Notes: generated by a model not told the origin, from the letters alone. Counted from the first letter of the stretch, positions 6,904 to 15,463 are shown. The stretch is 32,373 bases of DNA from Wenzhouxiangellaceae bacterium (GCA_018334995.1 JAGXKW010000015.1:22529-54901), one strand, 5' to 3'. Translations and numbers: made by a program.

Positions 6904-9885
6904 ATGAAACTGATCCGAAAGCAAGCTCAAGCTACATCCTCTTCAGACGCGGCGAAGCGCGGCAGCGCATTCGATCGCAGAACCTTTCTCAAGCGCTCCG
7001 GGCTCACTGCCAGTGGAGCGGCCGTGGCGGGCAGCATTCCTCTGGGGATGATGCGCCGTCGCGCGCATGCGCAGTCCGATTCGGCGCCTGCCGGCGGCAA
7101 CGTCGAAGTCAAGCGCACGGTCTGTAGTCACTGCTCGGTCGGCTGCGGCGCCATCGCGCATGTCGAGAACGGCGTGTGGGTCCAGCAGGAACCGGATTTC
7201 GACTCGCCGTTGAATATGGGTGCGAACTGCGCCAAGGGCGCGGCGCTTCGGTATCACGGGCTGAGCGACAAGCGGGTGCGCTATCCGATGAAGCTTGTCG
7301 ACGGGCAATGGAAGCGGCTGAGCTGGGAGCAGGCCGTCGAAGAAATCGGCGATCAGTTTCTCAACATCCGCGAAGAATCCGGACCCGACTCCGTGTGGTG
7401 GTGCGGTTCGTCCAAGGCCAACAACGAAGGCTCCTACCTGCAAAGAAAATTTGCCGCCTTCTGGGGCACCAACAACATCGATCACCAGGCGCGCATCTGC
7501 CATTCCACCACGGTCGCCGGGGTTGCCAACACCTGGGGCTACGGTGCGATGACCAACTCCTACAACGACATGCACAACTGCAAGGCGATGCTGTTCATCG
7601 GATCGAACGCGGCCGAAGCGCATCCGGTCGCCATGCACCATATTCTGCGCGGCAAGGAAAACGGCGCAAAGATGATCGTCGTCGATCCCCGCCTTACCCG
7701 CACTGCAGCGCATGCCGATCAGTATATGCGGCTTCGTCCCGGTTCCGACGTGGCGTTCATCTGGGGCTTGTTGTGGCATATCTTCGAAAACGGATGGGAG
7801 GATGCCGAATACATCAGCCAGCGCGTCTACGGCCTGGACAAGATTCGCGAAGAGGTTGCCAACTGGGATCCCGCCACATGCGAGGAAGTCACCGGGGTAC
7901 CCGAAGAAGAAATGCGCCAGGCTGCGCAGACGCTCGCCGAAAATCGGCCCGGCACCATCGTCTGGTGCATGGGCGGCACCCAGCACCATATCGGCAACAA
8001 CAATACTCGCGCTTACTGCGTTCTCCAGCTCGCGCTGGGCAACATCGGAAAATCGGGCGGCGGCGCGAACATCTTCCGCGGTCACGACAACGTTCAGGGC
8101 GCGACCGACGTCGGGCCCAACTGTCAGACGCTGCCGGGCTATTACGGCCTCTCCGATGGCGCCTGGAAGCACTGGGCACGCGTCTGGGATGTCGACTACG
8201 ACTGGCTGAAAGCGCGTTTCGACAGCGAAGGGGAATACGATTCCGGCGATGGCACGCTGGCGCATCCCATGAATATCCCCGGCATTCCGGTTTCGCGCTG
8301 GATCGACGGCATTCTCGAAGACCCTGAAAGCCTGTCGCAGCGCAACAACATCCGGGCCGTTTTCTTCCAGGGCCATGCGGTCAATAGCCAGACGCGCGGT
8401 CCCGAGATGAAAAAGGCGATCGAGAAGCTCGACCTCGTCGTGATCTCGGATCCTTATCCGACTCATCTTGCGGTCATGTCCGAACGCAAGAACGGCGTAT
8501 ATCTGCTTCCGACAAGCACGCAGTTCGAACAGATCGGTTCGGTGACGGCGTCGAATCGTTCGATTCAGTGGCGTGAGAAAGTCATCGATCCGATGTACGA
8601 ATCCAAGCCGGATGCCGCGATCCTGCACCTGTTCGCCCGGAAATTCGGCTTTGCCGACGAAATGTTCAAGCATATCTCGGTAGACGACTCCGGGATGCCG
8701 AGTCCGGAAGACACCCTGCGCGAAATCAACCGCGGTCACTGGACGATCGGATACACCGGTCAGAGCCCGGAACGCCTGAAGCTCCATGCCGAAAATCGAC
8801 ATACGTTCGACACCACGACGCTGGTTGCGCGCGGCGGGCCCTGCGACGGCGAAACCTACGGACTTCCGTGGCCATGCTGGGGCACGCCGGAGATGAAACA
8901 TCCCGGGACACACGTTCTGTACGACAACAGCAAGCCGGTTTCCGAAGGCGGTCTGACCTTCCGCGCCCGGTTCGGCACCGAACACGAGGGCAACAATATC
9001 CTCGCTGAAGGCGCCTACAGCAAGAATTCCGATATCGAAGACGGTTACCCCGAGTTTTCCTACGGTCTGCTGCGGCGGCTGGGCTGGCACCAGGAGCTTT
9101 CGGCCGACGAACTGGCGACGGTCGCCTGGGTGGCCGGATTGCGCGAAAAACCGACTGGATCTGCAAGCGAACAGGATGTTGCGGAATTCCGCGATCTCGA
9201 ATCCGACGCGCTCGATGCGGTCAACTGGAAGACCGACTTGAGCGGGGGCATCCAGCGGGTTGCCATCGCGCACGAGTGCGCGCCGTTCGGCAACGCGAAG
9301 GCACGCGCCATCGTCTGGACGTTCCCGGATCAGGTACCGCTTCATCGCGAACCGCTGTATACCGCGCGCTACGATCTGGTGTCGAAATATCCGACCTTCG
9401 AGGATCGGCAGTCCATCTGGCGGGTGCCGACGCGTTACGAGTCGGTGCAGAATACGGATCACTCCGGCGAGTACCCGTTGGTGTTTACAAGCGGTCGTTT
9501 GGTCGAGTACGAAGGCGGCGGTGAAGAGACCCGTTCGATAAAATGGCTGGCGGAACTGCAGCAGGACATGTTCGTCGAGATCAATCCTGCCGACGCCAAT
9601 GACCGCGGCATCAAGGACAATCAATGGGTCTGGCTGGAGGGCCCCGAGGGCGGACACATCAAGATTCGGGCCATGATCACCGACCGCGTTGGACGCGGCG
9701 TGGTCTGGACGCCTTACCATTTCGGAGGGTGGTACCAGGGCAAGGATCTGATCGACCGTTATCCCAACGGCTCGGAGCCTTATGTTCGCGGCGAGGCCTG
9801 CAATACCGCGACCACGTATGGCTACGACCCGGTGACCCTGATGCAGGAAACCAAATCGACTCTTTGCCAGATCAAAGCCGCCTGA
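6904..9885 (+). CDS. fdhA: Formate dehydrogenase catalytic (alpha) subunit, cysteine type, Tat-exported
   Basis: The 993-residue protein oxidises formate to CO2 at a bis-MGD molybdenum or tungsten centre. The Tat signal is DRRTFLKRSG (residues 24-33), followed by a hydrophobic stretch and an Ala-His-Ala cleavage region near 56. The 4Fe-4S site is C74, C77, C81 and C109. The active-site motif reads ARICHS with Cys199-His200, where E. coli FdnG has selenocysteine-His; the codon at 7498-7500 is TGC, so no UGA recoding is needed. The C-terminal molydopterin-dinucleotide domain includes FTSGRLVEYEGGG and ends in a TATTYGYDPVT stretch. Length is close to FdnG. It is followed after 16 bases by fdhB. 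Confidence 0.96.
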   Translation: MKLIRKQAQATSSSDAAKRGSAFDRRTFLKRSGLTASGAAVAGSIPLGMMRRRAHAQSDSAPAGGNVEVKRTVCSHCSVGCGAIAHVENGVWVQQEPDFDSPLNMGANCAKGAALRYHGLSDKRVRYPMKLVDGQWKRLSWEQAVEEIGDQFLNIREESGPDSVWWCGSSKANNEGSYLQRKFAAFWGTNNIDHQARICHSTTVAGVANTWGYGAMTNSYNDMHNCKAMLFIGSNAAEAHPVAMHHILRGKENGAKMIVVDPRLTRTAAHADQYMRLRPGSDVAFIWGLLWHIFENGWEDAEYISQRVYGLDKIREEVANWDPATCEEVTGVPEEEMRQAAQTLAENRPGTIVWCMGGTQHHIGNNNTRAYCVLQLALGNIGKSGGGANIFRGHDNVQGATDVGPNCQTLPGYYGLSDGAWKHWARVWDVDYDWLKARFDSEGEYDSGDGTLAHPMNIPGIPVSRWIDGILEDPESLSQRNNIRAVFFQGHAVNSQTRGPEMKKAIEKLDLVVISDPYPTHLAVMSERKNGVYLLPTSTQFEQIGSVTASNRSIQWREKVIDPMYESKPDAAILHLFARKFGFADEMFKHISVDDSGMPSPEDTLREINRGHWTIGYTGQSPERLKLHAENRHTFDTTTLVARGGPCDGETYGLPWPCWGTPEMKHPGTHVLYDNSKPVSEGGLTFRARFGTEHEGNNILAEGAYSKNSDIEDGYPEFSYGLLRRLGWHQELSADELATVAWVAGLREKPTGSASEQDVAEFRDLESDALDAVNWKTDLSGGIQRVAIAHECAPFGNAKARAIVWTFPDQVPLHREPLYTARYDLVSKYPTFEDRQSIWRVPTRYESVQNTDHSGEYPLVFTSGRLVEYEGGGEETRSIKWLAELQQDMFVEINPADANDRGIKDNQWVWLEGPEGGHIKIRAMITDRVGRGVVWTPYHFGGWYQGKDLIDRYPNGSEPYVRGEACNTATTYGYDPVTLMQETKSTLCQIKAA

Positions 9886-9901
9886 GACGGGAGGAACCGC
9901 A

Positions 9902-10489
9902 ATGGCACGTATGAAATTTCTTTGTGACGCCGATCGCTGCATCGAGTGCAACGGCTGTGTTACGGCCTGCAAGAACGCCAACGAAGTGCCCTGGGGCGTC
10001 AATCGCCGCCGAGTGGTAACGCTGAACGACGGTTTGCCCGGCGAGAAGTCGATTTCGGTCGCCTGCATGCACTGCACCGATGCGCCTTGTGCGGCCGTTT
10101 GTCCGGTCGACTGCTTCTACACGACCGATGACGGGATCGTTCTGCACGACAAGGACCTGTGCATCGGCTGCGGCTACTGCTTTTACGCCTGCCCATTCGG
10201 CGCCCCCCAGTTTCCGAAGACCGAGGCCTTCGGGGTGCGCGGCAAGATGGACAAGTGCACGTTCTGTGCAGGCGGGCCGGGCGAAGACGGCACCGAGGAG
10301 GAGTTCGAGAAGTACGGCGCCAATCGTATCGCCGACGGCAAGCTCCCCGCCTGTGCCGAGATGTGCGCGACCAAGGCTTTGCTCGCCGGCGACGGCGACA
10401 TGGTGGCCGATATTTATCGGGAGCGCGTGATGCGGCGGGGCGGCCGCCCGCAGACCTGGGGCTGGTCGAAAGCCTACGGCGAGGGTTGA
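9902..10489 (+). CDS. fdhB: Formate dehydrogenase iron-sulfur (beta) subunit
   Basis: The 195-residue protein holds four 4Fe-4S clusters. Visible motifs are CIECNGCVTAC near residue 14, CMHCTDAPCAAVCP near 56, CIGCGYCFYACP near 87, and CTFC paired with CAEMC near 117 and 150. It passes electrons from FdhA to the cytochrome b subunit. Unlike E. coli FdnH, it has no C-terminal membrane helix, so anchoring must rely on FdhC or other partners. A strong GGAGG lies 6 bases before the ATG. It is followed by two small lipoprotein genes rather than directly by fdhC. Confidence 0.95.
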   Translation: MARMKFLCDADRCIECNGCVTACKNANEVPWGVNRRRVVTLNDGLPGEKSISVACMHCTDAPCAAVCPVDCFYTTDDGIVLHDKDLCIGCGYCFYACPFGAPQFPKTEAFGVRGKMDKCTFCAGGPGEDGTEEEFEKYGANRIADGKLPACAEMCATKALLAGDGDMVADIYRERVMRRGGRPQTWGWSKAYGEG

Positions 10490-10494
10490 TTCGC

Positions 10495-10695
10495 ATGAGA
10501 AGCCGAATCCCACACATTCTTCTGTTGGCCGTCGGCGTGCTCCTGCTGACGGCATGCTACGAGTCCTCCGACGTGACCCGCCACGAGCCGGGGGTTTACA
10601 AGGGCGAGGCGGATCCGCTTGCGAAGAAGCTGGAAAACGACGGCGAACTGCGTGAGCAGTTGAACCAGCGTTTCGACGGTCAAAGGGATCGCTGA
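10495..10695 (+). CDS. Small lipoprotein between fdhB and fdhC (copy 1)
   Basis: This 66-residue protein has a basic N-terminus, a hydrophobic core and the lipobox LLTAC, with lipidation expected at Cys21. The mature part is about 45 residues, highly charged, and ends in REQLNQRFDGQRDR. The second residue after the Cys is not Asp, so outer-membrane sorting is possible. It starts six bases after the fdhB stop, so it is co-transcribed with the FDH structural genes. I do not recognise a named family. Its C-terminus resembles that of the following gene, suggesting a tandem duplication. A role as a periplasmic FDH-associated subunit is inference from position only. Confidence 0.7.
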   Translation: MRSRIPHILLLAVGVLLLTACYESSDVTRHEPGVYKGEADPLAKKLENDGELREQLNQRFDGQRDR

Positions 10696-10697
10696 TC

Positions 10698-10901
10698 ATG
10701 ACTTTCGGGAGACATGTTTGCTTGCGGCTGACCGGATTGTTTCTTGTGGCAACGCTCGTTGGCGCCTGTTCCATCGAGCCCATCGACGAGCCCTGGGTGA
10801 ATCCCGAGCAGCGAGAACTCGTTGAAGGCGAACTGGACCGGGATCATGACCAGGCGGAAAAACTTCGCGATCGTTTGGCCACAGGTCAAAGCGATCGATG
10901 A
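10698..10901 (+). CDS. Small lipoprotein between fdhB and fdhC (copy 2)
   Basis: The 67-residue protein has an N-terminal signal with lipobox LVGAC (Cys24) and a mature part of about 44 residues. The tail, AEKLRDRLATGQSDR, parallels the tail of the preceding lipoprotein, and both mature parts have an early Glu-Pro followed by a charged helix. The gene begins two bases after the stop of copy 1 and ends 16 bases before fdhC. No named family is recognised. The pair is small, secreted and embedded in the FDH operon, which makes an accessory role in the complex plausible. Confidence 0.68.
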   Translation: MTFGRHVCLRLTGLFLVATLVGACSIEPIDEPWVNPEQRELVEGELDRDHDQAEKLRDRLATGQSDR

Positions 10902-10917
10902 ATTGGAGATCAGGAAA

Positions 10918-11991
10918 ATGAGCAAAGGCACCCCGACGCGCAGCAAGTCAAAACGCATTCTGATTGGTTCCGCCCTGGTTCTGATCGCAGCAATGATTGT
11001 CCCTTTGACCGGATACGTATACGTTGCCGTGGCACAGCCGCAGATCGAATCTTCAGCCAATTGGCAGGAAACCAATCCGCGCTCGGAAATCTGGCGCGAA
11101 GTCCGACAGGGAAGTCAGGCTTACAGTGCGGTCAAGGGTCCCGAGGCGAATGTGCTGATCGACAATGGCGGCCAGAACTTCCGCCAGATCCGGAATGGCC
11201 CCGTTGCGACGTTTGGTCCCTGGTTGCTTGCAATCATGTTGCTCGGCGTTGCCGGAATGTTCGTGCTGAGCGGCGGCGGCCAGAAAGTCGAAAAACCGCT
11301 GTCCGGGAAGCGCGTCCCGCGCTGGTCGACGTATGTACGCGTTGTGCACTGGATCATGGCCATTGCGTTCCTGCTTCTCCTGATCACCGGGCTGAGCCTG
11401 TTGTTCGGACGTGCGGTACTGATCCCGTTGATGGGCGCGGAGGGCTTTTCGGCATGGGCCATCGTGGCCAAGTATGTCCACAACTACACTGGACCGGTTT
11501 TTGCCGTTTCTCTGCTGATGCTGGTGCTCGCGCTCGCGCGCGACAACATGCCCTCCAAAGTCGACGTCGACTGGTTCCTCAAGGGTGGATTCGCCGGCAA
11601 GCACGTGCCCACCGGCAAGCTCAATGCCGGTGAGAAACTCTGGTTCTGGTTCAATGCGGTCGGGGGACTGGTCGTGGCCATCTCCGGCATCGTTTTGATC
11701 CTGCCCAACATCTTCGAAGCCCGTTCGACGATGCAGATCGCCTTGCTCGTGCACGCCGGTCTTGCCCTGCTGTATATCGGCGGCAGCTTCGTCCACATGT
11801 ACATGGGAACCCTTGGTGCCCGGGGCGCCCTGGATGCCATAACAAAGGGTCATGTAAGTTCGGAGTGGGCCGAACAGCACCACGACTTGTGGTACGACGA
11901 CGTCAAAAAGGAAGGCAAGGAATTCGTCGGCGAGGAAGGCGAAGCGGGACGGGGGCCGGAAGTTCCGACCGGTTCGGGCTCCACTGCCTGA
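10918..11991 (+). CDS. fdhC: Formate dehydrogenase cytochrome b (gamma) subunit
   Basis: The 357-residue membrane protein belongs to the FdnI/FdhC diheme cytochrome b family that passes electrons from the Fe-S subunit to quinone. An N-terminal helix (about 13-36) is followed by a ~60-residue loop that is probably periplasmic, a second helix (about 100-117) and the four-helix core. Candidate heme ligands are His144 (VVHW), His188 (YVHN), His279 (LVHAG) and His293 (FVHMYMG). The C-terminal tail is charged and Gly-rich. The E. coli FdnI protein is shorter and lacks the N-terminal extension, which is usual for this longer subtype. AGGA lies just upstream of the ATG. Confidence 0.94.
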   Translation: MSKGTPTRSKSKRILIGSALVLIAAMIVPLTGYVYVAVAQPQIESSANWQETNPRSEIWREVRQGSQAYSAVKGPEANVLIDNGGQNFRQIRNGPVATFGPWLLAIMLLGVAGMFVLSGGGQKVEKPLSGKRVPRWSTYVRVVHWIMAIAFLLLLITGLSLLFGRAVLIPLMGAEGFSAWAIVAKYVHNYTGPVFAVSLLMLVLALARDNMPSKVDVDWFLKGGFAGKHVPTGKLNAGEKLWFWFNAVGGLVVAISGIVLILPNIFEARSTMQIALLVHAGLALLYIGGSFVHMYMGTLGARGALDAITKGHVSSEWAEQHHDLWYDDVKKEGKEFVGEEGEAGRGPEVPTGSGSTA

Positions 11992-12009
11992 CCGCGTCGC
12001 TCGGAAAGC

Positions 12010-12789
12010 TTACGCGTCGCAATCGGTCCATTGCTGGACACCGAGAAAACGCCGGATCGAAATGGTCCGGCGTTTTTCGTCGACGTCCAGTTGGAGCCGT
12101 CCACGTGAATCGACGCCGGCCAGCGTTCCGGCAATTTTCCGGTCCTTTTCGATCACCAGCGCAACCGGTGTGCCGGGCTGCTCGCTCCGGCTGGAAAATT
12201 CTCGCAGAATCGGTTGCATGCCTTCGTCCGCCCAAAGGTTCAACCAGGCCAGGAATTGGCGCGAAAACTGTTCCAGTAGAAGCTCAGGTGTCATTTCCGG
12301 ATTCCCGCCTTCTTCGAGCAGACATCCGCCGTCGAAGATTTCCTCCGGGCGCGTTTCGACGTTGCAGCTCAATGTCAGCGTCAGCCAACCCGTCGATCGG
12401 TCTTCCTCCAGCCACAGGCCTGCCACACGTGTGCCGCCGACCATCAGAGCGTTGGGCCAGCGATAGCGGAGTTCCGTCATGGGTTCGACCATGGAAGCGA
12501 CCGCCGCACCGAGTGAGACAAGGCCCACCAGCGCGATCTGCCCGGTATTTTTCCAATCGAATTCCGGGCGCAGGATCAAGGCGGCGTACAAGCCCCGGGC
12601 AGGGGATTCCCAGGACCGCCCCGATCGTCCATGCCCCGATGCCTGGGCATCGCTCCAGACCAGGGTGCCTTCGGGCGCGCCCGCGCGCGCCAGCTCGAAG
12701 GCTTCCTCTGCAACGTTTCGGGCGCTCTCGAGCCGGATCGGCTCGAACAACGGTGGTATTTCCGGTCTGCGACCTTGCGTGTTCGACAT
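12010..12789 (-). CDS. Biotin/lipoate protein ligase-like protein with altered active site, FDH-adjacent
   Basis: The 259-residue protein has the BirA/LplA catalytic fold signatures. SGHGRSGRSWESP (51-63) matches the Gly-x-Gly-Arg-x-Gly-Arg-x-Trp loop. RWPNALMVGGTRVAGLWLEE (110-129) matches the KWPND...RKLAG region of BirA. The lysine that contacts the acyl-adenylate in BirA (Lys183) aligns with Arg121, and the Asp of WPND is Ala, so ordinary biotin ligase activity is doubtful. There is no DNA-binding domain. A similar BPL/LplA/LipB-type family occurs near proteobacterial FDH genes. The ATG overlaps the stop of the TPR gene by one base (TGATG), so the two are coupled. It converges on fdhC. 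Confidence 0.72.
   Translation of the reverse strand: MSNTQGRRPEIPPLFEPIRLESARNVAEEAFELARAGAPEGTLVWSDAQASGHGRSGRSWESPARGLYAALILRPEFDWKNTGQIALVGLVSLGAAVASMVEPMTELRYRWPNALMVGGTRVAGLWLEEDRSTGWLTLTLSCNVETRPEEIFDGGCLLEEGGNPEMTPELLLEQFSRQFLAWLNLWADEGMQPILREFSSRSEQPGTPVALVIEKDRKIAGTLAGVDSRGRLQLDVDEKRRTISIRRFLGVQQWTDCDA
12046..12076. terminator. Bidirectional intrinsic terminator between fdhC and the ligase-like gene
   Basis: A perfect 11-bp inverted repeat (AAAACGCCGGA / TCCGGCGTTTT) with a 9-base loop is followed by T on the + strand and by a T-run on the - strand. It should end the fdh operon transcript. It lies inside the last codons of the leftward ligase-like gene, before that gene's stop at 12010-12012. 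Confidence 0.75.
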
Positions 12790-15149
12790 CAATTGACGGT
12801 GTCCGTGGGATATTGTTGTATGCCCGCGAGGAGCTTGCGCAACCGCTGGATGGGTGCCGAGAGCATATTGAGCGTGCCTTCACTGGCTGCAAGCGCGTCC
12901 TCGATCATTGTGCGCGCCTCGGAACGCTGGTCGAAGTGCAGGTAAACGCGGGCCAGCAGCGCAACGACTTCGAGATAAGCGCTGGCTGATTTTCCGGATC
13001 GCTGCATCGTCTTGTCTTTCAGATGCAACAGCAGGGGTTCGGCCATCTCGGGTTTGCCGCCATCGACGTACAGGCGTGCAAGCTCGGTCAGGGCACCCAG
13101 CGTGTGCGGGTGATCGGTACCGAGGAGTTTGCGCCAGAGTTCGATATCGGACCGATACAGGGCTTCGGCTTCGCCCCAGGCGCCACGTTCGCGCAGCACG
13201 CCGGCGAGATTCAACAGCGTGGTGGCGAATGCGGGACTTTCTTCTCCGGTCACCTGGCTCCAGGTTTCCAGTGCCCGGCGATAAAGCTGCTCGGCCTCGT
13301 CGGCTTTGCTCATCGATTCCAGCGCGACAGCGAGATTGTGCATGCAGCCGGCGGTATCTTCGTGATTCTCGCCATGGATCGCCATCAGCAGTCCAAGCGA
13401 ACGGCGATGAGACTGCTCGGCCTCGCCGAATTTCTGACGCGCATCCAGCACGCTTCCGAGATTGCCCAGGCAGGCCGCGGTGGCCGGGTGATCCGGGCCG
13501 AACGATGCTTCGGTGATTTCGAGCGTCTCCCGGTACAGCGGCTCGGCGACATCGTACTGGCCATTCATGTAGGCGATCCCGGCCAGCTGATCGCAGCATA
13601 CCGCTGTAGTTGGATGACGCGATCCCAGTCCCTCGCGCGACAGGCGCAGCGCCCTGCGCAACACCTGGTCGGCGGCACCCAGGTCGCCTGCGGCCTTGTG
13701 AGCGGCAGCCAGGTTGATCAACCACGGAATCAGACGTGGAGAATCGGCACCCGCAACGGTTTCGGTGCACGCAACGGCCAGCTCGTACTCATGCCTGGCT
13801 TCGGTTTCTCGTCCTTCGGTTTCGAGCAGGCAGGCAAGGCGATGGTGCAGTGAAGCCCGGACCGCCTCATCGCTTTCGGGTTCCTCCGCGACCCGCGCCA
13901 GGGCACGTCGGAGCATCTCGGCGGCGTCGGCAGCAGCCGTGTCGCCGTGCGCGGCAAGCAGCTGCAATGCCTGGACCAGGGCAGGGGAGTTGCCTTCGGA
14001 TTCCGCCCGTTCGGCAGCCCGCTGAAGCCATTTCAATGGTGCGTCGCTGCCTGTACCGACCGCGAAAACATGGGCAGCGCCCAGGATGGCGTCGCTGGAC
14101 TGGTCCGGAAACAGGCAGGCCAATTCGAGCGTTTGATGCATCCGATCGCTGCCGCCCAATGCACGCCAATGACGGAGCGCTTCGAAGCAACGCGAAGGCT
14201 GACGCATGGCCTCCAACAAAACGGTATCGACGAGGATCTCTTCGAGCCGGTCCAGTCGCCCGGCGGCCGCCCAGTGCCAGCAGGCCCGCTCAAGCGCTGC
14301 GATTCCGGGCTGGTTGCCGAAATATTCGGCGAGTCGAATATGCAGTGCCTGACGCCGGCCATGATCGCCGAGCCGGCGCCTCGCCACCGCATCGCGCGCC
14401 TGGCCCGAGGCCAGCGTGATGCGCCGGCCGTCGAACAGCAGCCCCGGCGGTGGTGGATCGAGCGCCGGCAGTTGCGATTGCGTCAAAGCGTCCAGCACCT
14501 CTAGCTCGAGGCCCGCACGGGCGGTCCACAGCAATTCCAGCCACGGGCCCGCGGCGTCCGATTCAAGCAGGTCGTCCGACAGGGCGGGTTCCGAACCTGC
14601 CGGGGAATCATCGTCTTGCAGGGTGAAAACGGCCGCCGATCGCTCCCGAAACTGTTCGGCAGCCGGTCCCGGCGGCGCCGAAATCAGCACCGCCACGCCC
14701 CGGGGAAGCCATCCAGGCAGCCAGTCGAGGTCTGCGGTCAGCCCATCGAGGCTCAGTTCATGTGCGTCCTGGACGATGATTGCGAGACCGCCGGCGGCCG
14801 CCGCGCGCGCCAGCCAGTTGGGCAGGGTTTCGCGCATGGCAGCCGGCTCGGCCGGGATCGGGTCGGAAAACTCGAGCTGGCGTCGCAGATCGGCCATTAG
14901 CCGCCAAAGGAACACCTCCGGATCGCGACAATCGGCTCCCAGGCCCGCAGCATGAAAAACCTGCCGTGATCCGAAGTTGCGTGCCGCGGCGAGCAGCGCG
15001 GGCGTCGGCGCGACAGCGCGCGGACAAATGACCAGGTTGAGGCCATCGACTGCCTCGAATGGCAAGGCATCCCGCCGACCGCTGTCCTCCAGGCGGTCGA
15101 TTTTCATCTGCATCAGGTCATCTTCGGGCAATGAAACCGGTGCCGCCAT
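12789..15149 (-). CDS. MalT-like STAND protein with degenerate P-loop and kinesin-light-chain-type TPR repeats
   Basis: The 786-residue protein starts at the ATG preceded by AGGT about ten bases upstream. Residues about 35-230 resemble the ATPase region of MalT/LuxR-type STAND proteins. The place of the Walker A reads CPRAVAPTPALL and lacks the G-K-(S/T) signature, while a Walker B-like LAIIVQDAHEL remains. The C-terminal half has at least seven TPR units of the kinesin-light-chain type, with repeats such as AEPLYRETLEI, AEQLYRRALETW and AEALYRSDIELW spaced by about 42 residues. No HTH domain is seen. It is the first gene of a two-gene operon with the ligase-like gene and faces the FDH operon. 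A scaffold or assembly role is inference. Confidence 0.75.
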   Translation of the reverse strand: MAAPVSLPEDDLMQMKIDRLEDSGRRDALPFEAVDGLNLVICPRAVAPTPALLAAARNFGSRQVFHAAGLGADCRDPEVFLWRLMADLRRQLEFSDPIPAEPAAMRETLPNWLARAAAAGGLAIIVQDAHELSLDGLTADLDWLPGWLPRGVAVLISAPPGPAAEQFRERSAAVFTLQDDDSPAGSEPALSDDLLESDAAGPWLELLWTARAGLELEVLDALTQSQLPALDPPPPGLLFDGRRITLASGQARDAVARRRLGDHGRRQALHIRLAEYFGNQPGIAALERACWHWAAAGRLDRLEEILVDTVLLEAMRQPSRCFEALRHWRALGGSDRMHQTLELACLFPDQSSDAILGAAHVFAVGTGSDAPLKWLQRAAERAESEGNSPALVQALQLLAAHGDTAAADAAEMLRRALARVAEEPESDEAVRASLHHRLACLLETEGRETEARHEYELAVACTETVAGADSPRLIPWLINLAAAHKAAGDLGAADQVLRRALRLSREGLGSRHPTTAVCCDQLAGIAYMNGQYDVAEPLYRETLEITEASFGPDHPATAACLGNLGSVLDARQKFGEAEQSHRRSLGLLMAIHGENHEDTAGCMHNLAVALESMSKADEAEQLYRRALETWSQVTGEESPAFATTLLNLAGVLRERGAWGEAEALYRSDIELWRKLLGTDHPHTLGALTELARLYVDGGKPEMAEPLLLHLKDKTMQRSGKSASAYLEVVALLARVYLHFDQRSEARTMIEDALAASEGTLNMLSAPIQRLRKLLAGIQQYPTDTVN

Positions 15150-15463
15150 ATTGAATTTACCTGCATGGTTGGATGAGGTTGTGCGCACGTGCAACGCACC
15201 CGATTATCGTTGAAAGCGGGTACCGAGTGGCAAGTGCGGCGGTTGGCGAGGCCCGCGTTTTCGGTGCTGAACATCGGTTTCGGAATCGGAGGCTGTCGCA
15301 TCGCCCAGTGATTCTGGATGAAGGGCATCGGAAGCGGGATCGCGATGGCGGGCGATCGGCAGATATCGGAGTTCGCATAATGTATATTATGTTAAATCAA
15401 ATCAGTCCAGATGCTTTCGTGGTCCCGAAACGTCCTTGAATCCGGTTCTTTCGGGGACTCAAT
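15150..15463. other. Intergenic region between the nitrilase gene and the TPR operon
   Basis: No coding region is supported here. The left two-thirds is GC-rich without recognisable features. From about 15374 the composition becomes AT-rich and holds an inverted repeat, CATAAT-GTAT-ATTATG (15376-15391). An imperfect inverted repeat, GTCCCGAAA (15422-15430) with TTTCGGGGAC (15449-15458), lies just downstream of the nitrilase stop and could be its transcript end. Confidence 0.5.
15381..15409 (-). promoter_or_regulatory. Candidate promoter/operator of the TPR operon
   Basis: On the - strand TGGACT (15409-15404) and TATACA (15386-15381) are 17 bases apart. The -10 element sits inside the inverted repeat at 15376-15391, an arrangement typical of a repressor-controlled promoter. 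The leader to the TPR gene would be about 225 bases long. Confidence 0.35.

Noticed and set aside
7498-7500. Selenocysteine codon in fdhA
   Set aside because: The codon is TGC, and no in-frame TGA exists before the normal stop.
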